This document shows, piece after piece, positions 1 through 4,350 of a DNA stretch of 6,704 nt. Below the pieces are notes generated by a model. It saw only the letters and a program-made list of their open reading frames with translations. It was not told the origin of the DNA and ran no database searches. Source of the DNA: Prevotellaceae bacterium (GTDB lineage Bacteria; Bacteroidota; Bacteroidia; Bacteroidales; Bacteroidaceae); assembly GCA_030523505.1 (NCBI GenBank), contig JAUNIK010000152.1, forward strand, positions 1 through 6,704. The letters run 5' to 3'. How positions within the stretch are numbered: position 1 is the stretch's first letter; each line of letters opens with the position of its first letter. The translations under genes and the position numbers were made by a program.

Positions 1-356
1 TATGGCCCAACCTTGATATAGTCAAAGTTGGCTTTATCAGCAAGTGGTGAGATGACGGTACGACCTGTGTACCAGCCTATCTTATAGTCGGGATAATTGG
101 TCTTGATATATGCGGCGAGATTGCTCACGCCCTGTGGATCGGCATCGCCTCCCTGAAAACTGATACAGGTGATGTCGTTGCCGTATTCCTCGATGAAACC
201 GTCGATTTGCGCTTTATCGAGCACTGTTCCCTCGTCGGCCCACAGATATTTGCTGTGGCATCCCGGACAATGGCAGGGACAGTTGGATATGTTGATTGCA
301 AGAGTGACCTCATCAGGGATTTCCTGAAAGACCACATCGGTGTTGATGTATTTCAT
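1..356 (-). CDS. nrdG: Anaerobic ribonucleoside-triphosphate reductase activating protein, 3' end outside window
   Basis: Radical-SAM activase that reductively cleaves S-adenosylmethionine on a [4Fe-4S] cluster and generates the glycyl radical on NrdD. I read it from the ATG at 356-354; 118 codons are visible and the gene runs off the left edge. The cluster motif is CPCHCPGC, giving the NrdG-type CxxxCxxC at residues 26, 30 and 33, with an extra cysteine at 28. FQGGDADP near residue 69 matches the GGD/GGE SAM-binding element of the superfamily. E. coli NrdG is about 154 residues, so roughly the last quarter is missing. It follows nrdD on the same strand after 154 bases. No Shine-Dalgarno sequence precedes the start; the leader is AT-rich and carries a terminator-like hairpin ending just before the ATG. 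The pairing with nrdD makes the assignment firm. Confidence 0.95.
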   Translation of the reverse strand, partial: MKYINTDVVFQEIPDEVTLAINISNCPCHCPGCHSKYLWADEGTVLDKAQIDGFIEEYGNDITCISFQGGDADPQGVSNLAAYIKTNYPDYKIGWYTGRTVISPLADKANFDYIKVGP

Positions 357-364
357 TGAATATT

Positions 365-413
365 AAAAAAAGAACCCGAATGGCATTTTCCGGAGAGTTA
401 CCATTCAGGTTCT
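365..413 (-). terminator. Hairpin plus U-run just upstream of nrdG (terminator or attenuator)
   Basis: On the minus strand the arm at 413-401 (AGAACCTGAATGG) pairs over 13 bp with 383-371 (CCATTCGGGTTCT), and two more pairs can form inside it. A run of seven T follows at 371-365. One stem position is a U-G pair in minus-strand RNA but a C/A mismatch in plus-strand RNA, which favours function on the minus strand. The U-run ends eight bases before the nrdG ATG, so it lies inside the nrdD-nrdG gap rather than at an operon end. It could reduce nrdG expression relative to nrdD, end the nrdD message, or act as a regulated attenuator. Confidence 0.65.
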
Positions 414-490
414 AAAACACATGAAAAGTTATTTTGTCAGGGCATTAACCTGTTTTCTGTTATTCTAACTTATCATCTCGAAGAACCCGT

Positions 491-510
491 GGCGGGCTCT
501 CTGTCCCGCC
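491..510 (-). other. GC-rich hairpin abutting the nrdD stop codon
   Basis: GGCGGG and CCCGCC form a six-pair, all-GC stem with an eight-base loop, starting on the base directly after the nrdD TAA. No T-run follows on the minus strand (the next bases are ACGGGTTCTTC), so it is not a standard intrinsic terminator. It could stabilise the 3' end of the nrdD message against exonucleases or be a weak pause site. The stem is short, so a chance origin is possible. Confidence 0.4.
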
Positions 511-2625
511 TTATGCTTCTACAAGCTTGTCCTTTGAAGCGTAGTAACGGCGTGCAGCCTCCTTCTGGCGAGCCTGCGAGAAGCTGCTTACGCGCTTGAG
601 GTAGCCGATGATTCGTGTCATGTAGTCGATATTCTCAGAACCACACTTTGGACACTTGTGGAGATAACGCTTGTCGATATGTCCGCAGTCGTTACAGATA
701 GTGTTTGGCACATTGAAGGTGAAGTAGTTACATCCCTCCTTTGCAGCAACCTTGATGAGCTGAGCATACTGTGCCTTCGAGAGGTGCTCGTCGAGGTTCA
801 TGTGGAGAGCCGAACCACCGGTGAGGTGCTCGATGTATGGTGCACCGTGGAGCTTGAACTTGTCGATGATTGTCAATGACTCATCCTCTACCACATAGAA
901 GTAAGAGTTGTAGCATTCGCGTGGCACGAAGTAACCATCCTCACGGTCCCACTTAGCATGCTTAACACCTACGTTCTCAGCAGGAATCATCTCACAGTTG
1001 AACATCAAGCCCTTCTCCTTATTATAATACTGCTTGTTGAGCTTCTCGATGATACCGAGCACTTCCTGAACGAACTTCAAGTAAGCAGGGTTGTTGTTGA
1101 TTGCAAGACCGAGGAATTCAGCTGCCTCAACGATACCGTTCACACCGATAGTGAGATACTGGCGGTCGAGGTTGATGTAACCAGCGTCGAACAATGGGAG
1201 CATACCGTTATCCTTGAGTTCCTTGAGATTCTCGTTGTAAGCTGTCTGTACCTTATGGCAGAGGTCAACAATATCACTGAGGTAATCAGCATAGCTGAGA
1301 CCATTCTTAACAGCATACTGTACGCAACGGTTTACGTTCACTGTGAGCACACTCTTCGAACCAGTAGAAACACCACCAGCACCGAGGGTGTAAGAGAAAC
1401 CGTTGTCCTGAATCTCGTTGCGCAGACGGCAGCATGATGAGAGTGAGTCTGCATTGTCGCTGATATATGTGAAGAATGAATGGCCTTCTGAGTACATCTC
1501 AGCAGCGAAGTCGCCCCACTCCTTGTCCTTTGGCTCGCCATTCTCTGTGAGCATAGCCATTGTCTCAACAGGGAAGGTAAGGAGAGTCTTTGTGCGCTCC
1601 TTGTTGAACCACTTCATGAAACGCTTCTGCAACCATGAGAGACCGTCCCAGTCAGGCTGTGATCCATCAGGGAAATAGAATGCACCGAAGAGTGACTCGA
1701 AGTAGTACTTGTCGTAGTATGAGATATTCCAGAATACAGACTGGAAGTTACGTGCACCTGTTGGCTGGTTGATTGAATAGACAATCTGCTCGAAACAGTC
1801 GGTGATAACCTTATCGATAGAACGCTTCTTCAACGAAAGGTCTGCCTGCTGCTCTGGGTGTGCCCAGTAGTCCTTGCCGTATTCCTTGCCGAGGAAGTAG
1901 TTCATGTACATAAGGAACTCTGGTGTAGCACATGCGCCTGAGAGCATAGAGCTAACGATGAACACCATGTTAACGAAACCACCACAGAACGACTTGAGGT
2001 TTGTCGGGGCAGTAGAGTTACCACCGATCTGTGCAGTACCACCGATCAACCATGGATACATAGTGATAGAAGCACAGTAAGGAGCGATACTTGTCTCGTC
2101 GTTCTTATAGATAAAATGTGAAGTAAGGAGATTCAGATACTTGTCGGAAAGTTCCTTGCCGTACAACTTCTTGATGCGCTCTGTGAGCATACGACGGTTG
2201 AGGTTGATGAACGAGCCCTTTGGCAACTCACCGATGAGAGTGGCAATGTTCTTGTTCTCAACATTCGCATTGGAATCAAACTTACTACCAGTTGCTGCGT
2301 TAGAAGCATGGCAGTAGTCGGTAAGGAACTTAAGACGCTCCAGAGTTTCACGGTCAGCAGTGTGCTGATGACGATAAATCATATATGACTTAGCCACTTT
2401 GAAATGGCCTTCCTGCATCAGGGCCTCCTCAACCTGATTCTGAATTTCCTCAACCTTAATATCGTTATGGATATCAAGGTGGCTGAGAACCTTAGAGATA
2501 ACACTCAAATCTGCAGGTTCATTAACTGACTCGAAAGCCTTGATAATGGCCTTCATGATTTTATCGAGGGAGAAGACAACTTTTTCGCCATCTCTCTTAG
2601 TAATTGTGAAATTCTGAATATCCAT
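511..2625 (-). CDS. nrdD: Anaerobic (class III) ribonucleoside-triphosphate reductase
   Basis: Oxygen-sensitive cytoplasmic enzyme that reduces ribonucleoside triphosphates to deoxynucleotides by a glycyl-radical mechanism. At 704 residues it is close to E. coli NrdD (about 712). Residues about 5-92 form an ATP-cone (KRDGEKVVFSLDKI at 10-23), which in this family gives overall on/off control by ATP and dATP. The catalytic barrel follows. SSCCRL at 397-401 holds candidate thiyl-radical cysteines 399/400; C214 and C232 are other conserved-looking candidates, and I cannot say which one is the radical cysteine. Cysteines 644, 647, 658 and 661 form a CxxC...CxxC zinc site. RIIGYL places the glycyl radical at G674, 30 residues from the C-terminus. 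nrdG lies downstream. The start is the ATG at 2625; no Shine-Dalgarno is present, as is usual in Bacteroidetes. From memory it resembles the structurally studied Prevotella copri enzyme. Whether the electron donor is formate or a redoxin cannot be read with confidence. Confidence 0.98.
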   Translation of the reverse strand: MDIQNFTITKRDGEKVVFSLDKIMKAIIKAFESVNEPADLSVISKVLSHLDIHNDIKVEEIQNQVEEALMQEGHFKVAKSYMIYRHQHTADRETLERLKFLTDYCHASNAATGSKFDSNANVENKNIATLIGELPKGSFINLNRRMLTERIKKLYGKELSDKYLNLLTSHFIYKNDETSIAPYCASITMYPWLIGGTAQIGGNSTAPTNLKSFCGGFVNMVFIVSSMLSGACATPEFLMYMNYFLGKEYGKDYWAHPEQQADLSLKKRSIDKVITDCFEQIVYSINQPTGARNFQSVFWNISYYDKYYFESLFGAFYFPDGSQPDWDGLSWLQKRFMKWFNKERTKTLLTFPVETMAMLTENGEPKDKEWGDFAAEMYSEGHSFFTYISDNADSLSSCCRLRNEIQDNGFSYTLGAGGVSTGSKSVLTVNVNRCVQYAVKNGLSYADYLSDIVDLCHKVQTAYNENLKELKDNGMLPLFDAGYINLDRQYLTIGVNGIVEAAEFLGLAINNNPAYLKFVQEVLGIIEKLNKQYYNKEKGLMFNCEMIPAENVGVKHAKWDREDGYFVPRECYNSYFYVVEDESLTIIDKFKLHGAPYIEHLTGGSALHMNLDEHLSKAQYAQLIKVAAKEGCNYFTFNVPNTICNDCGHIDKRYLHKCPKCGSENIDYMTRIIGYLKRVSSFSQARQKEAARRYYASKDKLVEA

Positions 2626-2702
2626 TGTGGTGTATCGGTTTACTGTTTTTATCTCAAATTATTGTAATCACTCTATCATTTCTTTGGCTCTTCAAACAAA
2701 GA

Positions 2703-2734
2703 CAAACTTACACCGGAAATTTTCTTTTTGGAAA
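2703..2734 (-). promoter_or_regulatory. Second, weaker promoter candidate for nrdD
   Basis: On the minus strand TAAGTTTG (2710-2703) matches the Bacteroidetes -7 consensus TAnnTTTG. The element 20 bases further upstream is TTTC (2734-2731), one mismatch from the -33 TTTG. It would give a leader of about 70 bases. Its interest is that it lies downstream of the hairpin at 2755-2781, so it would be the nrdD promoter if that hairpin ends the upstream operon. Confidence 0.3.
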
Positions 2735-2830
2735 ACTTTCCTTCCTTGATTTTCAAAAAAGTTTCCCGTTTTTGGAAACTTCCAATCAAAAGTAAATGTG
2801 TGAAATTTTCTCTTTTAGGTTTTTGGAACC
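2725..2830. repeat. Three copies of TTTTTGGAA in the nrdD leader
   Basis: TTTTTGGAA begins at 2725, 2769 and 2820 on the plus strand, spaced 44 and 51 bases apart. Two copies continue into small near-palindromes: GGAAAACTTTCC at 2730-2741 and GGAAACTTCC at 2774-2783. Such reiterated half-sites can be operators, but the region is AT-rich and the repeats are short. The copy at 2820 overlaps the start site predicted from the promoter at 2836-2867. I do not recognise the motif, and it does not resemble an NrdR box. Confidence 0.4.
2755..2781 (-). terminator. Hairpin plus T-run in the nrdD upstream region
   Basis: AAGTTTCC (2781-2774) pairs with GGAAACTT (2766-2759) across a seven-base loop on the minus strand. 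The stem runs into six T at 2760-2755. The AU-rich stem makes it weak. It could end the upstream kinase/regulator/membrane-protein operon, whose last gene stops at 2907. If nrdD is transcribed from 2836-2867 it would instead be an attenuator in the nrdD leader. The sequence alone does not decide between these. Confidence 0.4.
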
Positions 2831-2835
2831 GTTTG

Positions 2836-2867
2836 CAAAGATAACACTAATTTAGATATAAAACAAA
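2836..2867 (-). promoter_or_regulatory. Bacteroidetes-type promoter for nrdD
   Basis: On the minus strand TTTG (2867-2864) is followed, after exactly 20 bases, by TATCTTTG (2843-2836). This fits the primary-sigma promoter of Bacteroidetes, -33 TTTG and -7 TAnnTTTG, in both motif and spacing. Transcription would start near 2830, giving nrdD an untranslated leader of about 205 bases, unusually long and containing the repeats and hairpin listed here. It lies 40 bases beyond the stop codon of the membrane-protein gene. Confidence 0.65.
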
Positions 2868-2868
2868 C

Positions 2869-2904
2869 TTTTTGCCTACAAATTTTAGCAACAGCGGCAA
2901 AAAA
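2869..2904. other. Inverted repeat between the membrane-protein gene and the nrdD promoter
   Basis: TTTTTGCC (2869-2876) and GGCAAAAA (2896-2903) form an eight-pair inverted repeat with a 19-base loop. It begins two bases past the predicted -33 element of the nrdD promoter and ends just after the stop codon at 2907. The orientation (T in the first arm, A in the second) is wrong for an intrinsic terminator on either strand. It could be an operator next to the promoter or a simple 3'-end structure. Confidence 0.3.
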
Positions 2905-2906
2905 CA

Positions 2907-3563
2907 TTAAATCGCAAAAAGTACCAGTTCAATGCTTTGCTTCAACAGAATATATGTAACTATCAGTGGACCAGCACATTCAAGTCCAAAAACGCACGCT
3001 TTTTCCGCAGTTTCGTAATCTTTCACCTTACCGGTCAACAAACAAAAAACAACGCTTCCACCGAACAGTACGAAACCTAAAATTGTAATAGAAGCATACA
3101 AGAATGGGCCCGGATACAGGTGCCCAGAAACACTCAATAATGACGAATGTGGATACACCGCAAGAATGACGCAGAGTATCACGGCAAAGAAAATTGCAAC
3201 AACAAAAAAGTTCACCGCAAAGCGATCGCGATAATCATTTTCAGAATAGCGAATTATCTTTTTTGGCAATCCGCTCCACACAAAAGTTCCTACAAAGATA
3301 CACAAAAGGAGAAACCACGCCACCATTGGACTTGCCAGATTATCGCCTAAACTGCTCAACAGCCAGCGCAATCCCGAACCGCTCAAAAGAGAGTGAACAC
3401 CAAGAGCTGGCCATACAGCGCTTACTATCCAGGAAAGAAGGATAGTAAGGCCCTGCACAACCAATAGGAACACCCAAGTAAGGACGAAAAACTTCGCCCA
3501 ACGGCTCTTCGCCGTTTCATTCGGGAGAGTGCTGTTTGTATTTTCTTTGTTGTTGATTTCCAT
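2907..3563 (-). CDS. Small multi-spanning membrane protein, AbgT-like fragments
   Basis: A 218-residue integral membrane protein of unproven function. The first 22 residues are polar and rich in N, E and K. About five hydrophobic segments follow, near residues 24-50, 80-98, 115-137, 153-177 and 190-214; there is no cleavable signal peptide. SLLSGSGLRWLL at 58-69 resembles, from memory, a conserved N-terminal stretch of Bacteroidetes AbgT-family transporters (about 500 residues). The segment with LLTGKVKDYETAEKA (175-189) resembles an internal AbgT loop. If so, the protein lacks more than half of the transporter, so transport by itself is doubtful. It starts 25 bases after the response-regulator stop codon and is probably co-transcribed with it and the kinase, suggesting an accessory role or the output of that signalling system. 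The ATG at 3563 is the only well-placed start; no Shine-Dalgarno precedes it. It could also be an unrelated Bacteroidetes membrane family. Confidence 0.8.
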   Translation of the reverse strand: MEINNKENTNSTLPNETAKSRWAKFFVLTWVFLLVVQGLTILLSWIVSAVWPALGVHSLLSGSGLRWLLSSLGDNLASPMVAWFLLLCIFVGTFVWSGLPKKIIRYSENDYRDRFAVNFFVVAIFFAVILCVILAVYPHSSLLSVSGHLYPGPFLYASITILGFVLFGGSVVFCLLTGKVKDYETAEKACVFGLECAGPLIVTYILLKQSIELVLFAI

Positions 3564-3588
3564 ATTTTGAGATGTGGAACTTATTCAG

Positions 3589-4308
3589 TTATTCATCGTC
3601 GGCAACAAGGTTATCCAAATCGAGGATACGAAGTTCCAATGCTCTCACCACAAGGCGTGTTGCATTGACACTCGATCTGCTACCTGGAAAAAGTTTCTGT
3701 ACGAGTTCGTTCTGACGCTTCTCGAGACTCTTCACACCGAACGGCATACCACGGAGATTAGTTATCTGCTCCTTTGTGTAGCCAAGAGCAAGATGACGGA
3801 GGAAACGCTCATCGTATTCATCAATCTCATAATCCACGACTGCTTCCTGGTGCATAAGATTACCACTGACAGCATCCTTGAAGCGCTCGACTATCTTGTT
3901 GAGGATTGGTTCGTTGAACACCAGTTTCTTGCCTTCCATAACAGCGGTTACCTCACTACGGGTGAGCAGTTCGCCACTCTTCAGTACAATACCATCGCAA
4001 CCAGCATCAAGGACATCAATCCACAGTTTCTCGTTCAGAATCTCACCAGTGAATATCAGCACCTTTACATTCGGATAACTCTCCTTTGTATGGCGGCATA
4101 TCTCTACGCCAACGGTTGTCGAACCGCCCAGACCTAAGTCGAGGAGCACCAAGTCAGGCAGTTCCTGCTTCAAGAGTTTCCAATAAGCTGGTTCGTTCTC
4201 TGCAGTACCGATAATCTCAGCCTCAGGGATTTCGTTACGGAAAATACCCTCTGTGCCTTTCAATTCCAATGGCACATCTTCTACAATGATTACTTTAAAC
4301 TTTTCCAT
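3589..4308 (-). CDS. Two-component response regulator, REC plus divergent LuxR-like HTH
   Basis: Cytoplasmic response regulator of 239 residues. The N-terminal receiver domain (about 4-125) has acidic residues E10 and D11, the phospho-acceptor D57 in VLLDLGL, the conserved threonine T87 (FTGE) and lysine K110 (LKSGE), so it should be phosphorylatable. A linker follows. The C-terminal region (about 160-228) runs DERFLRHLALGYTKEQI...VKSLEKRQNELVQKL, which fits a LuxR/GerE helix-turn-helix with an altered recognition region; the usual TPRE start is missing. The tail is acidic (ADDE). It starts 42 bases after the kinase stop codon, so the kinase is the obvious partner. The stretch before the ATG is A-rich on the coding strand with no Shine-Dalgarno. 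Targets are unknown; its own operon and the adjacent membrane-protein gene are plausible. I recall Bacteroidetes regulators of this kind carrying a DUF-numbered output domain, but cannot confirm this. Confidence 0.93.
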   Translation of the reverse strand: MEKFKVIIVEDVPLELKGTEGIFRNEIPEAEIIGTAENEPAYWKLLKQELPDLVLLDLGLGGSTTVGVEICRHTKESYPNVKVLIFTGEILNEKLWIDVLDAGCDGIVLKSGELLTRSEVTAVMEGKKLVFNEPILNKIVERFKDAVSGNLMHQEAVVDYEIDEYDERFLRHLALGYTKEQITNLRGMPFGVKSLEKRQNELVQKLFPGSRSSVNATRLVVRALELRILDLDNLVADDE

Positions 4309-4350
4309 ATATTTTTATTTTTGTTTTTTCTTTGTTATCATAACCGTGCA
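4309..4350 (-). promoter_or_regulatory. A-rich translation leader of the response-regulator gene
   Basis: The gap between the kinase stop and the regulator start is almost pure A/T for its last 27 bases; on the coding strand it is mostly A. It has no Shine-Dalgarno motif. Bacteroidetes commonly rely on A-rich, unstructured leaders for initiation, so this probably serves as the ribosome entry region. A small palindrome, GTTATcATAAC (4334-4344), lies near the kinase end. No TTTG/TAnnTTTG promoter is visible, which supports co-transcription with the kinase. Confidence 0.4.

Noticed and set aside
125..337. 70-codon open frame on the minus strand
   Set aside because: It overlaps nrdG in another frame; the nrdG frame carries the CxxxCxxC and GGD motifs.
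958..1437. 159-codon open frame on the plus strand
   Set aside because: It is antisense to the conserved catalytic region of nrdD and has no recognisable features.
2869..2904. Inverted repeat as terminator of the membrane-protein gene
   Set aside because: The T-run precedes rather than follows the stem on the minus strand, and the loop is long. It is kept only as an inverted repeat.
2626..2906. NrdR-box pair upstream of nrdD
   Set aside because: No paired 16-base dyads of the ACAC...GTGT type are present; only an isolated TGTGT occurs near 2798.
3574..4137. 187-codon open frame on the plus strand
   Set aside because: It is antisense to the response regulator, whose receiver residues are intact, and no promoter or recognisable protein motif supports it.
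4334..4344. Palindrome GTTATcATAAC between kinase and regulator genes
   Set aside because: It is short, AT-rich and single, so it is likely chance.
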